NCBI GenBank assembly: GCA_003233115.1
Contig: QIKV01000196.1
Coordinates: 1-55,106, forward strand
DNA: 55,106 nt
Reading direction: 5' to 3'
Source of the DNA: Oceanospirillales bacterium
Lineage (GTDB): Bacteria > Pseudomonadota > Gammaproteobacteria > Xanthomonadales > SZUA-36
Part shown: piece after piece, positions 45,623 to 53,174 of the stretch
Position numbering within the stretch: position 1 is the stretch's first letter
Layout of the letters: the number at the start of each line of letters is the position of its first letter
The notes under the pieces: model-generated
Told to the model about the DNA's origin: nothing
Database searches by the model: none
What the model saw: only the letters and a program-made list of their open reading frames with translations
Translations under genes and position numbers: made by a program

Positions 45623-46842
45623 TGGTATCTCAATGGCTCCCCCAGTGCGAGGCGGGGAACCCTGCCGCGATAACCCATGGCTTTGCTGGCTGCCTGACGC
45701 CTTAAACCAGGCAGCAGGGCGTGGGCCATAAATGCCGCCGTGCGCAACCCGGCTGCCAGCATTGATGGATGGGCAAAAAGCCGGGTGATGCCATCAGACC
45801 AGGCAATCGTGCTGTGCTGATCAGCCTGGCGCCAATGGCTGTATTTGTGCAGCAACCTGCTATCCCCCGGATCACCCCCGGCATCGTCAGCAAGTATCTC
45901 CGCCAACACGGCAACGTCCCGCAGGGCAAGGTTGAAACCCTGCGCGCCAACCGGGTGAATGGCGTGCGCCGCGTTGCCAAGAATCACCAACCGCTCGCGG
46001 ATATCCTGCCTGGCTCGCACCAGCATCAATGGATAGGCTGAACGTTTACCGGCTTTTAAAAAGGTCCCCAACGCCGTCCCGAATCGGCGCTCTGCCCGGG
46101 CGAGGAACATGGCATCATCCAGTTCCATCAGTGCCGGGGCAGCTTCACTCGCCACCGACCAGACCAGCCCGCAGCGCTTGCCCTGGTGTGGCAGCACTGC
46201 GAAGGGGCCAGTCGGGGTCAGGCATTCAAATGCCTGACCCTGGTGTGGTAGCGAGGGTGTGACATTGCAGATGACGGCCGTCTGACCATAGTCGCGGGTT
46301 GCGACGGGAATTTGTAAGTGCTTGCGGATGAAGGAATTGGCACCATCGGCCGCAACTACCAGCCGGGCTGCCAGCGTCCTCGCACCCGCATCCGAAGCAA
46401 GGCTCAATACCGTCTGCCCCCCGCCAATGTGGATACCTGTCACGCTGGCCGGACAAATAACTTCAATATTTTCTGCCTGCTCCAGTTGCCCGCTTACGGC
46501 AACGCCGAACCGGCGAGCTTCCACGACATGGCCAAATTCATGCAGACCCATTTCTGCCGGATCCAGCACCACCCGCCCAGGCCGGTCCAGCTCTGTAACA
46601 AAGATTTTCTGGATGGCGGTAGCGTCCGCTGCGAGCGTGTCCCACAGACCCATCCCGGACAGGATGCGACATGAGCAGTGGTTAAGTGCCAGGGTCCGGT
46701 CATCATAGCTGGGTTGGCTGGCTGCTTTGAACGCCACTGCCTCAATAACTTTGATGTCATATCCCAGCGGCGCCAGTGCGATTGCCAGACTCCCACCGGC
46801 AAGACCGCCGCCAACAATGGCAATGTCACAGGTCTGGCTCAT
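45619..46842 (-). CDS. ubiH: 2-octaprenyl-6-methoxyphenol hydroxylase UbiH
   Basis: A 407-residue paralogue of the next gene. It has CDIAIVGGGLAGGSLAIALAPLG (FAD-binding), RLVVAADGANSFIRKHL, and GNAAHAIHPVGAQGFNLALRDVAVLAEIL, the UbiH form of the GD/GN motif. It follows pepP with an ATGA overlap, as in E. coli, where it performs the C4 hydroxylation of ubiquinone synthesis. Confidence 0.93.
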   Translation of the reverse strand: MSQTCDIAIVGGGLAGGSLAIALAPLGYDIKVIEAVAFKAASQPSYDDRTLALNHCSCRILSGMGLWDTLAADATAIQKIFVTELDRPGRVVLDPAEMGLHEFGHVVEARRFGVAVSGQLEQAENIEVICPASVTGIHIGGGQTVLSLASDAGARTLAARLVVAADGANSFIRKHLQIPVATRDYGQTAVICNVTPSLPHQGQAFECLTPTGPFAVLPHQGKRCGLVWSVASEAAPALMELDDAMFLARAERRFGTALGTFLKAGKRSAYPLMLVRARQDIRERLVILGNAAHAIHPVGAQGFNLALRDVAVLAEILADDAGGDPGDSRLLHKYSHWRQADQHSTIAWSDGITRLFAHPSMLAAGLRTAAFMAHALLPGLRRQAASKAMGYRGRVPRLALGEPLRYQ

Positions 46843-48146
46843 TCCGCCATCAGTGCCTCGATATCATCAATGGTCTTGCAGATATCGGCAGATAGCACAT
46901 CAGCACCTGCTTTGGTTACTACAACATCGTCCTCAACACGAATGCCCATGCCCCGCCAGGTTTCGTCCACCCCGGTCGCAGACGCCGGGATGTATATTCC
47001 CGGCTCCACAGTCAGGACCATGCCCGGCTCCAGCACCCTGGAATGGCCGTCTATTTCATATTCACCCACATCATGTACGTCCAGACCCAGCCAGTGACCC
47101 GTGTTGTGCACGTAATAATCCTTGAAATGCTCTTCTTCCAGCGCTTCATCCAGGCTGCTTTTCAATATGCCCAGGTCCAGCATGCCCTCGGTCGCGACAC
47201 GCACTGCTGTTTCGTGCACATGATCCCAGGGGTTACCCGCACGAACCTCATCAATGGCTTCCAATTGTGCCCTCAGAACCACCTCGTACAGGTCTCTCTG
47301 GGGCCCGCTGAATTTTCCGTTGACCGGGAACGTGCGGGTAATATCAGAGGCATAGCCTGCAAATTCGGCGCCGGCATCGATCAGCAGCAAATCACCATCG
47401 TTGAGCCGGTCACGGTTGCTGATGTAATGCAATATGCAGGCATTGGACCCGCCGCCGACGATTGGAATATAGGATGCCTCGCACTGACTGCCGGTAAAGG
47501 CATGTAACAGTTCAGCATGAATTTCAGCCTCATTCATGCCAGGTTTGCATATCCGCATGGCGCGTCGATGGGCTGCTGCCGCGATACGTGCGGACTTCCG
47601 CATCACGGTTATTTCCGTGCGACTCTTGAATAAGCGCATTTCATGCAGGTTGTGATCCAGCGCAGTGATCTCATCTGGCGCCATGAATTTCTTGCGTGTC
47701 TTGCTGCGAAAATCATTTAGCCAGCCGATCAATCGCTGGTCAAAGTCAGGGTCTTTTCCAAGGTCGTAATAAATCCTTTCCCGACCGTGCAGCAAACCAG
47801 GAAGGTGGTTTTCCATTTCAGCCATCGGAAATGCCTGGTCAAATCCGAATAGTTCCTTCGCGCCCTGCGTGCCGGCTGTCGCGCCATCCCACATTTCCCG
47901 CTGACGATCCCTCTCCCGGCAAAACATAATTGACTCGCCGCCTTTGTCTTCGGGTAGCAGCACGAGCATCGCTTCGGGTTCTGAAAAACCGCTCAGGTAC
48001 AAAAAATCACTGTTCTGACGATATGGGTAATGGACGTCATTGTTGCGGATCTTCGGAGCGGTGGCGCGTACGATAACGACGGAACCCTGTCCGGCTATTT
48101 CCATCAGGTGATGGCGGCGCTTGGTAAATTCTTTATGTTTGATCAT
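46839..48146 (-). CDS. pepP: Xaa-Pro aminopeptidase PepP
   Basis: A 435-residue M24 metallopeptidase with an N-terminal AMP_N domain (RRHHLMEIAGQGSVVIVRATAPKIRNNDVHYPYRQNSDFLYLSGF). The pita-bread catalytic domain has dinuclear metal ligands in LLIDAGAEFAGYASDITRTFPV, HNTGHWLGLDVHDVGEY, MVLTVEPGIYIP and GIRVEDDVVVT. It removes N-terminal residues before proline. The gene is second in the ygfB-pepP-ubiH-ubiI operon. The start (ATG 48146) has only a weak ribosome-binding site. Confidence 0.95.
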   Translation of the reverse strand: MIKHKEFTKRRHHLMEIAGQGSVVIVRATAPKIRNNDVHYPYRQNSDFLYLSGFSEPEAMLVLLPEDKGGESIMFCRERDRQREMWDGATAGTQGAKELFGFDQAFPMAEMENHLPGLLHGRERIYYDLGKDPDFDQRLIGWLNDFRSKTRKKFMAPDEITALDHNLHEMRLFKSRTEITVMRKSARIAAAAHRRAMRICKPGMNEAEIHAELLHAFTGSQCEASYIPIVGGGSNACILHYISNRDRLNDGDLLLIDAGAEFAGYASDITRTFPVNGKFSGPQRDLYEVVLRAQLEAIDEVRAGNPWDHVHETAVRVATEGMLDLGILKSSLDEALEEEHFKDYYVHNTGHWLGLDVHDVGEYEIDGHSRVLEPGMVLTVEPGIYIPASATGVDETWRGMGIRVEDDVVVTKAGADVLSADICKTIDDIEALMAE

Positions 48147-48176
48147 GGGGCCATTTACAGGTGTATCAAAAAAAAC

Positions 48177-48734
48177 TCAATGAATGAGATCCTCTCCGTC
48201 AGGGCCGCGCAGGTCCTCCCTGATCATCAGGGTCACAACCCGAATGTATTCAACGATTTCTGCGAAAGCATTTTCGTCTTCTTCGCTATCCGTCGTGTCA
48301 GCCGCTTCTGCTTTCGCAATCTGCTGCAGATCTGCCAGTGCTTCGTTGGCGTCCTTCGACATGACCTTCAAGCTGTCACCGCCACCGCCAAGCCCGGCGA
48401 GAAACCCGTTGCACCATTGCGAAAGCGCCATGGTCCGCTCTTCCAGTATTTCATTGTCATCCGGTAACCACAGAACCAGGCCCATATCTTCGTCTGCCAG
48501 TTGTACCCGGGTAGAGCTGAGCAACTCTGCCAGCGACATTTTCATACCTGTGCCGGGCGCACTGATTAACTCAAGCATATCCAACAAACCGACATAGGCA
48601 TCAAGGCTGCTCTGCGGAAGACGGCACAGCAAGCCACAGGCCACCCCATGACACTCAGCCAGTTCGGCGGCTTCAAGGTTTCCCTGGGCGATAGCCAATG
48701 TGTGTTCAAAATCAGGCAAACGGGCGGTCGTCAT
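48177..48734 (-). CDS. YgfB/UPF0149 family protein
   Basis: A 185-residue, acidic, helical protein matching the UPF0149 pattern: AELAECHGVACGLLCRLPQSSLDAYVGLL near the N-terminus, LALSQWCNGFLAGLG-type MALSQWCNGFLAGLGGGG, and EYIRVVTLMIREDL at the C-terminus. The biochemical role is not firmly set. The gene heads the pepP operon and is divergent from the ZapB-like gene, as in E. coli. GGAAA lies 7 bases before the ATG. Confidence 0.9.
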   Translation of the reverse strand: MTTARLPDFEHTLAIAQGNLEAAELAECHGVACGLLCRLPQSSLDAYVGLLDMLELISAPGTGMKMSLAELLSSTRVQLADEDMGLVLWLPDDNEILEERTMALSQWCNGFLAGLGGGGDSLKVMSKDANEALADLQQIAKAEAADTTDSEEDENAFAEIVEYIRVVTLMIREDLRGPDGEDLIH

Positions 48735-48835
48735 ACGTCATTTCCAATATCAGATGGATATTGACCGCGATGTTATCAGGTGGACCGTTGACTTCACAGC
48801 CTGCTACAAAATTGTATTTGATGTCACATTGCTGA

Positions 48836-48864
48836 TTGACCCTTATTCCCTGCCAAATTATAGT
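48836..48864 (+). promoter_or_regulatory. Sigma70-type promoter of the ZapB-like/zapA operon
   Basis: TTGACC (48836-48841) and TATAGT (48859-48864) are separated by exactly 17 bases. Transcription should start about 7 bases after the -10 box, at or next to the ATG at 48871. Confidence 0.65.
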
Positions 48865-48870
48865 GTTGTC

Positions 48871-49092
48871 ATGGATTCCTTAGAACAGACAGATAAAGAT
48901 CTACAACGGCTAGAAAATCAACTGCATACATTGCTCACTCAAATCCGGAAACTGCGGGAAGAAAACCAGTCATTGCACGTCCGCCAGGAAACACTGGTAA
49001 CAGAACGAGCTTCACTGGTAGCCAAGAACGATGAAGCACGCACGAAAGTTGAAGCAATGATTAATCGTCTCAAAGGTCTGGAGCAGGCCTGA
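48871..49092 (+). CDS. ZapB-like coiled-coil protein (TIGR02449-type)
   Basis: A 73-residue protein that is almost entirely coiled coil (DKDLQRLENQLHTLLTQIRKLREENQSLHVRQETLVTERASLVAKNDEARTKVEAMINRLKGLEQ, summarised here as residues 7-72). Small ZapB-like coiled coils of this kind regularly precede zapA in gammaproteobacteria and are thought to act in cell division. The open frame continues far upstream, but those residues overlap the divergent ygfB and the promoter, so ATG 48871 is the start. No Shine-Dalgarno site is present. Confidence 0.85.
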   Translation: MDSLEQTDKDLQRLENQLHTLLTQIRKLREENQSLHVRQETLVTERASLVAKNDEARTKVEAMINRLKGLEQA

Positions 49093-49098
49093 ATAAAC

Positions 49099-49404
49099 AT
49101 GGAAACAGTATCTGAGCCCATCTCGGTTACCATTCTTGACCGGGTATACCAATTCGCTTGCCAACCGGAAGAACGTAAGGCCTTGCGGCAAGCGGCCGCC
49201 TATCTGGATGAACGTATGCTCTCCATCAAGGGGGAAGGCAGATTGATGGCGCTTGAACGCATTGCAGTGATGACAGCACTGAACCTTTCTGATGAATTGC
49301 TCAAGATGAAAACGCTTGAGCAGCATCGCAAGCAGAACGTGGATAGACGTATCAGAGAGCTTGCAGATGAACTGGAAGATGCACTTGAAGGTCAATTGAG
49401 CTAG
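49099..49404 (+). CDS. zapA: Cell division protein ZapA
   Basis: A 101-residue protein with the ZapA pattern: PISVTILDRVYQFACQPEERKALRQAAAYLDERM at the N-terminus, ALERIAVMTALNLSDELLKM in the centre, and a C-terminal coiled coil (RRIRELADELEDALE). ZapA binds and bundles FtsZ at the division ring. It begins 6 bases after the ZapB-like gene, and 6S RNA follows as in E. coli. Confidence 0.93.
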   Translation: METVSEPISVTILDRVYQFACQPEERKALRQAAAYLDERMLSIKGEGRLMALERIAVMTALNLSDELLKMKTLEQHRKQNVDRRIRELADELEDALEGQLS

Positions 49405-49410
49405 AATGAT

Positions 49411-49600
49411 TGGGCCCTCTGTGGTGTTAGCCAGCTGGCCCGATAAATACCTTGTCCCTAATTTGTAAATTAGGAACAGCATATCTCACAGCCGGTGTGC
49501 AAGTTCGCCGAAGTGCGAAAAGCCTGAAGCTCGGAGCGCCGTTCCACCTGAACCGATGGTTCAAGGTCGTCGGATCTGCAGCGGCATTCACGGAGGGCTT
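49411..49600 (+). ncRNA. ssrS: 6S RNA
   Basis: The 190-base region between zapA and the cyclo-ligase gene carries the hallmarks of 6S RNA. Its ends pair over 10 bp (GCCCTCTGTG at 49414-49423 with CACGGAGGGC at 49589-49598, one G-U). Conserved blocks are present: GAAAAGCCT, CACCTGAACC with GGTTCAAGG forming a hairpin, and GCGGCATTCACGGAGG near the 3' end. A T-run follows. The location is the conserved zapA-ssrS-fau position. 6S RNA mimics an open promoter and sequesters sigma70 RNA polymerase in stationary phase. Confidence 0.92.
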
Positions 49601-49665
49601 TTTCGTTGCCTGTTTTCCGTTGGTAACGTTGCATTTACTTTCTTCCAACTGCTTTTTTTTATGGC

Positions 49666-50271
49666 ATGACTGAATCTTCCAGCCAAGCTTCCACCCAGGA
49701 TTCCAGGCAAGAATTGCGCCTCAAGCTGCGCATCATGCGGCAGGATATTGCCATACAGCAACGCCGCCGGTTCGATCAGGCAATCCGGCAACACCTGCTG
49801 CAACTGGTTGAATCCAGGACTGCTTCCTCGCTGGCCATCTATTGGCCATTCGACGGTGAGCCGGACATGATTCCGTTGTGCGGGCAACTGTTCGAAAAAG
49901 GTATTGAGATCGCCTTGCCAAAAATTTCAGAGCCCGACCACCAGATGGAATTTCATCTCTGGCAACCGGGACTGGCGCTTGCCCAAAACAGCTTCGGAAT
50001 ACCCGAACCAGCCAACTCCGAAAAGAGATCACTGGCTGGTTTCGCCATTCTGGCCATGCCGCTGGTTGGCTATGACCGTCTTGGTAACCGTCTTGGTATG
50101 GGAGCAGGATATTACGACCGTCGGCTGAAATCGATGCGTGATTCACCGGTCCCCCTGCGGGTTGGCATTGCCTATAGCCTGCAGGAGATCGGGCTGATCA
50201 GCCAAAATGACTGGGATATTCCCTTGCATGGCGTGGTCAATGAGAACGGGTGGTTTCCCTTTGGCACGTAA
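49666..50271 (+). CDS. fau: 5-formyltetrahydrofolate cyclo-ligase
   Basis: A 201-residue enzyme with the family's helical start (RQELRLKLRIMRQDIAIQQRRRFDQAI), SLAIYWPFDGEPDM, and the ATP-loop signature NRLGMGAGYYDRRL (about 142-155). It returns 5-formyl-THF to the active folate pool as methenyl-THF. It is also called YgfA and lies downstream of 6S RNA, as in E. coli, where the two can be co-transcribed. No clear ribosome-binding site precedes the ATG; a T8 run is there instead. Confidence 0.94.
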   Translation: MTESSSQASTQDSRQELRLKLRIMRQDIAIQQRRRFDQAIRQHLLQLVESRTASSLAIYWPFDGEPDMIPLCGQLFEKGIEIALPKISEPDHQMEFHLWQPGLALAQNSFGIPEPANSEKRSLAGFAILAMPLVGYDRLGNRLGMGAGYYDRRLKSMRDSPVPLRVGIAYSLQEIGLISQNDWDIPLHGVVNENGWFPFGT

Positions 50272-50335
50272 ATGGGTAAAAATTAGGGGGAATGATCACC
50301 CCACAACAATTACTTTGACAGATTTGGAGCATGGA

Positions 50336-50803
50336 ATGAGGCACTGGCTGGTAAAAAGCGAACCGACCGTTTTCAGTATCGACGACCTGGCACAATGCCC
50401 GCACCAGACCCGCTGGTGGAAGCATGTGCGAAATTACCAGGCACGCAACTTCATGCGTGATGACATGCAACCGGGTGACCGGGTTTTCTTCTATCATTCC
50501 AACACCGAAGTTCCCGCCATCGTCGGTCTGGCCGAGGTTGTCTCGACACCGTACCCGGACCCGGATGCATGCAACCCGGAATCGAAATATTTTGACCCTA
50601 AAAGTGACCCCCGAAATCCACGCTGGTTTCTGGTTGATATCCGCCTGGTCAGCAAACTGGAGCGGCCAATCTCACTCAGAACCATCAAGGAACACACTTC
50701 GATGCTGGGCGACCTGCCGTTGATCCGGCGCGGTAACCGCCTGTCCGTGATGCCCGTTGCACCAGACCAGTGGGACTACATCATGTCGCTGAAAGCAGCA
50801 TGA
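50336..50803 (+). CDS. EVE-domain protein
   Basis: ATG 50336 with GGAG 6 bases upstream gives 155 residues, the standard length of stand-alone EVE proteins. The motif set is clear: [68 protein letters not shown], and [22 protein letters not shown] is a PUA/YTH-like fold that reads modified bases; the housekeeping form here has no attached nuclease. The stop overlaps the rpiA start (ATGA). Confidence 0.92.
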   Translation: MRHWLVKSEPTVFSIDDLAQCPHQTRWWKHVRNYQARNFMRDDMQPGDRVFFYHSNTEVPAIVGLAEVVSTPYPDPDACNPESKYFDPKSDPRNPRWFLVDIRLVSKLERPISLRTIKEHTSMLGDLPLIRRGNRLSVMPVAPDQWDYIMSLKAA

Positions 50804-51453
50804 ACCAGGACGAATTGAAGCGCCTGGTTGGCACGGCGGCGCTGGACTACGTTCAGCCTGACAGCATCATAGGCGTGGGTACAGGCAGTACGGTGAATTG
50901 CTTTATTGAGGCACTGGCTCACAGTGGTATCCGGGTTGAAGCAGCGGTATCCAGCTCTGAGGCTACCACCCGGTTACTTGAGGATGCCGGTATCCTGGTA
51001 GTGGACCTCAACCAGACCGGTGGCCTGGACGTGTATATCGATGGTGCTGACGAGTTCGACCCGCATCGCCGCCTTATCAAAGGAGGTGGCGGCGCGCTAA
51101 CACGGGAAAAAATTATTGCCGCTGCAAGCAGACAATTCATTTGCATTGCAGACACCACTAAACAGGTGAAAGTGCTTGGTGCTTTCCCCCTGCCGGTTGA
51201 AGTCATTCCACTGGCTCGCAGCCTGGTCGCCCGCAGGATGGTGGCACTCGGCGGGCAACCTGAATGGCGTGAGGGATTTACCACCGATAACGGCAACTGG
51301 ATCCTGGATGTGCATAATATGGATTTGGTTGATCCCGTCAGGACGGAAGAAACCATCAATAACCTGGCCGGTGTTGTAACCTGCGGGCTATTTGCATTGC
51401 GGCCCGCTGATTTGCTTCTGATCGCCACAGAGAACGGCATAAAACAGCTTTGA
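50800..51453 (+). CDS. rpiA: Ribose-5-phosphate isomerase A
   Basis: ATG 50800 overlaps the EVE stop and gives 217 residues, the usual length. The active-site motifs are [16 protein letters not shown] (phosphate loop), [10 protein letters not shown] and [15 protein letters not shown] with the catalytic Glu. It interconverts ribose-5-phosphate and ribulose-5-phosphate in the pentose phosphate pathway. Confidence 0.96.
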   Translation: MNQDELKRLVGTAALDYVQPDSIIGVGTGSTVNCFIEALAHSGIRVEAAVSSSEATTRLLEDAGILVVDLNQTGGLDVYIDGADEFDPHRRLIKGGGGALTREKIIAAASRQFICIADTTKQVKVLGAFPLPVEVIPLARSLVARRMVALGGQPEWREGFTTDNGNWILDVHNMDLVDPVRTEETINNLAGVVTCGLFALRPADLLLIATENGIKQL

Positions 51454-51563
51454 ACCCCTACTGAATGGGCGTTAGAACATTGATGGGCATTCGGAGGTAA
51501 TCAAGTCAAAAAACATCCGACTGGAAATCAGTAGGCCTTTTGGGGTATACTTAACGACCTGGA

Positions 51564-51569
51564 TATAAT
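51564..51569 (+). promoter_or_regulatory. Candidate -10 box in the rpiA/small-ORF gap
   Basis: A perfect TATAAT in an AT-rich stretch lies 88 bases before the small ORF at 51657. The -35 region is weak (TTTGGG-like). A short hairpin CTAGTT-N4-AACTAG lies further down at about 51619-51634. The 51454-51656 gap holds no other gene that I can see. Confidence 0.35.
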
Positions 51570-51656
51570 TTTAGAACGGATTTCTAAATAAAACCAGCAG
51601 CATTTACAAGGGGTAAGTGCTAGTTTTTTAACTAGTTAGTACAAGGATGTAGCGAT

Positions 51657-51869
51657 ATGAAATCCATCGCCCTCTTGGCGACCGCATTGTTCCTGGCAAG
51701 TGCGCCCTCGCCCGACTCAGACACTATTTCTCAACTATCAGCCGGTTTTCTGTATACAAGCAATGCGCATGCATTGCTGGCAGCCGAACCAGGCCTGACT
51801 CTTCAGCAAGTACAAGAAGCCGTTGGCACCTCGACAGCACTTGCTTTTGATTCACAGGTTACGGAATAA
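51657..51869 (+). CDS. Small putative secreted protein, unrecognised
   Basis: A 70-residue frame with a signal-like start (MKSIALLATALFLASAPSP) and a short Ala/Leu-rich remainder (AHALLAAEPGLTLQQVQEAVGTSTALAFDS). AAGGA lies 10 bases before the ATG and a -10 box further up. It has no cysteines, repeats or known motif. It may be a real small exported protein or a chance frame; the signal peptide and ribosome-binding site favour the first. Confidence 0.45.
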   Translation: MKSIALLATALFLASAPSPDSDTISQLSAGFLYTSNAHALLAAEPGLTLQQVQEAVGTSTALAFDSQVTE

Positions 51870-51895
51870 CCCAGGTTAAAGGATAACCCGGGTTA
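51867..51895. promoter_or_regulatory. Twin 12-bp palindromes
   Basis: TAACCCAGGTTA (51867-51878) and TAACCCGGGTTA (51884-51895) are two near-identical palindromes 17 bases apart, starting on the stop codon of the small ORF. They could be a regulator's tandem site for the cytochrome gene 255 bases on, or a terminator-like structure. The rest of 51896-52149 holds only an AT-rich leader (TGATAATTAATAT near 52119) before the cytochrome gene. Confidence 0.4.
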
Positions 51896-52149
51896 AGGAA
51901 CAGCTTGGCCAGACAGCCAGGCAGAACATTCTGTAACCGCTGCAAATAGGTCGCAACCTTGTTTTTCTGAGGCAGGGATAAAGTGTGTTTCATCCAGCCA
52001 TTTTCACCCTGACGGAATTTTCGCGCAGGTTGTATGTCCATATACAGCATGATCAACCACAGTAGTTACTAATCCATCACAAATCCGTTAGAATTCGCGC
52101 CATCATTGCTAACTAAATGATAATTAATATCCCTCTGGAGGACTTTTAA

Positions 52150-52449
52150 ATGAAATCATCCCTTTTTGTTTTACTGACGGCACTGCTGTTTGCTTCGTCA
52201 TCCGTGTTAGCCGCTGATGCAGCAGCGGGCAAGGCCAAATCTGTTATTTGCGCAGCCTGCCATGGCCCGTCCGGTGTTAGCGTTAACCCAATATGGCCTA
52301 ACCTTGCAGGACAGAAGGAGCAGTACCTGGCAAAACAACTCAAAGATTTCCGCGCAGGGACGCGCAAAGACCCATTGATGTCCGCCCAGGCCGCTGCCCT
52401 CAGTGATGCTGACATTGCTAACCTGGCCGCTTATTTCAGTTCCAAGTAG
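52150..52449 (+). CDS. Periplasmic class I cytochrome c
   Basis: A 99-residue protein with a signal peptide ([14 protein letters not shown]) and one haem c site CAACH (34-38). Met77 in DPLMSA is a likely sixth ligand. The fold is that of cytochrome c4/c553-type domains ([36 protein letters not shown] ... [13 protein letters not shown]). It carries electrons in the periplasm. GGAGG lies 8 bases upstream and a strong terminator follows, so it is transcribed alone. Confidence 0.93.
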   Translation: MKSSLFVLLTALLFASSSVLAADAAAGKAKSVICAACHGPSGVSVNPIWPNLAGQKEQYLAKQLKDFRAGTRKDPLMSAQAAALSDADIANLAAYFSSK

Positions 52450-52474
52450 TAGCGCTGAGCGCTGCAGAAAAAAA

Positions 52475-52501
52475 GCCGGAATCTGATTCCGGCTTTTTTT
52501 C
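52475..52501 (+). terminator. Intrinsic terminator of the cytochrome c gene
   Basis: GCCGGAAT-CTG-ATTCCGGC (52475-52493) is a perfect 8-bp stem followed by T8. It is preceded by seven A residues, so it can work in both directions. Confidence 0.93.
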
Positions 52502-52520
52502 TGCATAAATTCCGCAAAGC

Positions 52521-52563
52521 TTCCAGTTTTTTCTACCTGGAAACCCGCCAGCAAGCGTATAAT
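52521..52563 (+). promoter_or_regulatory. Promoter of the Rrf2 gene with an overlapping dyad
   Basis: TATAAT at 52558-52563 is preceded by the inverted repeat TTCCAG-N10-CTGGAA (52521-52542), which covers the place of the -35 box (no good TTGACA is seen). The Rrf2 start codon is 47 bases after the -10 box. Rrf2 proteins often bind AT-centred dyads in their own promoters, so autorepression is plausible. Confidence 0.5.
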
Positions 52564-52609
52564 ACGGTCTACAAGTTTGGGGGACTCAACCTTGGAGTGG
52601 AAAGCCGCT

Positions 52610-53053
52610 ATGCGCCTTACACGATTCACCGACTACTCTCTGCGCGTCCTGATCTACCTCGGACAAAACTACGAAAGCAGAGTAACCATTTACCAGATTT
52701 CAGAAGCCTACGATATCTCAAAAAACCACTTGATGAAGGTGGTCAGCAATCTTACGCGCCTGCAAATTGTTGCAGCACAGCGCGGACCCGGCGGTGGAAT
52801 TCGATTGAACCGCCTGCCTGAAGACATCGGCCTGAATGAAGTCATCGGCAATACGGAGAAAATCCTGCAGGCGCTGAGTACCGAAGCAATCCAAACCAAC
52901 GCCGAAGTATCTGCCGATAAACGCCTGAGCGGTTTTTTGCGTTGCGCATTGCAGGCCTACCTTGATGAATTGGGCCGGTTTACGCTGGCCGACGTTCTCA
53001 AGTCAACAAATGACCTGGACCAGTTGCTGGAAATGAACGAGCAGGCAGCCTGA
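52610..53053 (+). CDS. Rrf2-family regulator, NsrR-like but lacking Fe-S cysteines
   Basis: ATG 52610 (GGAGTGGAA upstream) gives 147 residues. The winged helix is strongly NsrR-like: MRLTRFTDYSLRVLIYLG, SEAYDISKNHLMKVVSNL, AAQRGPGGGIRLNRLPEDIGLNEVI and a C-terminal FTLADVLKS. NsrR binds a [4Fe-4S] cluster through three cysteines in the loop after this region. Here the loop (about residues 84-106) has no cysteine, and the only one is Cys112 in the following helix. It therefore cannot sense NO or iron in the usual way. It may be a cluster-free, ligand- or thiol-responsive relative. Confidence 0.88.
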   Translation: MRLTRFTDYSLRVLIYLGQNYESRVTIYQISEAYDISKNHLMKVVSNLTRLQIVAAQRGPGGGIRLNRLPEDIGLNEVIGNTEKILQALSTEAIQTNAEVSADKRLSGFLRCALQAYLDELGRFTLADVLKSTNDLDQLLEMNEQAA

Positions 53054-53174
53054 GGATTTTCCAACCCAGGAATTCTCCAAACCTGAGGTAAATATTAAGT
53101 TCAATCAGTGTATGCTTACGTGCTGGGCCTACCAGCAGGTGCCCTAAGCCAACAATTCTTAGGAGCAGGCAGCC

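Noticed and set aside
50336-50803. EVE-domain gene as part of a modified-DNA defence system
   Set aside because: It is the short stand-alone form between fau and rpiA with no nuclease or methyltransferase neighbour, the ordinary housekeeping setting.
51859-52056. 65-residue minus-strand frame between the small ORF and the cytochrome gene
   Set aside because: No signal peptide, domain or clear ribosome-binding site, and it crosses the twin palindromes.
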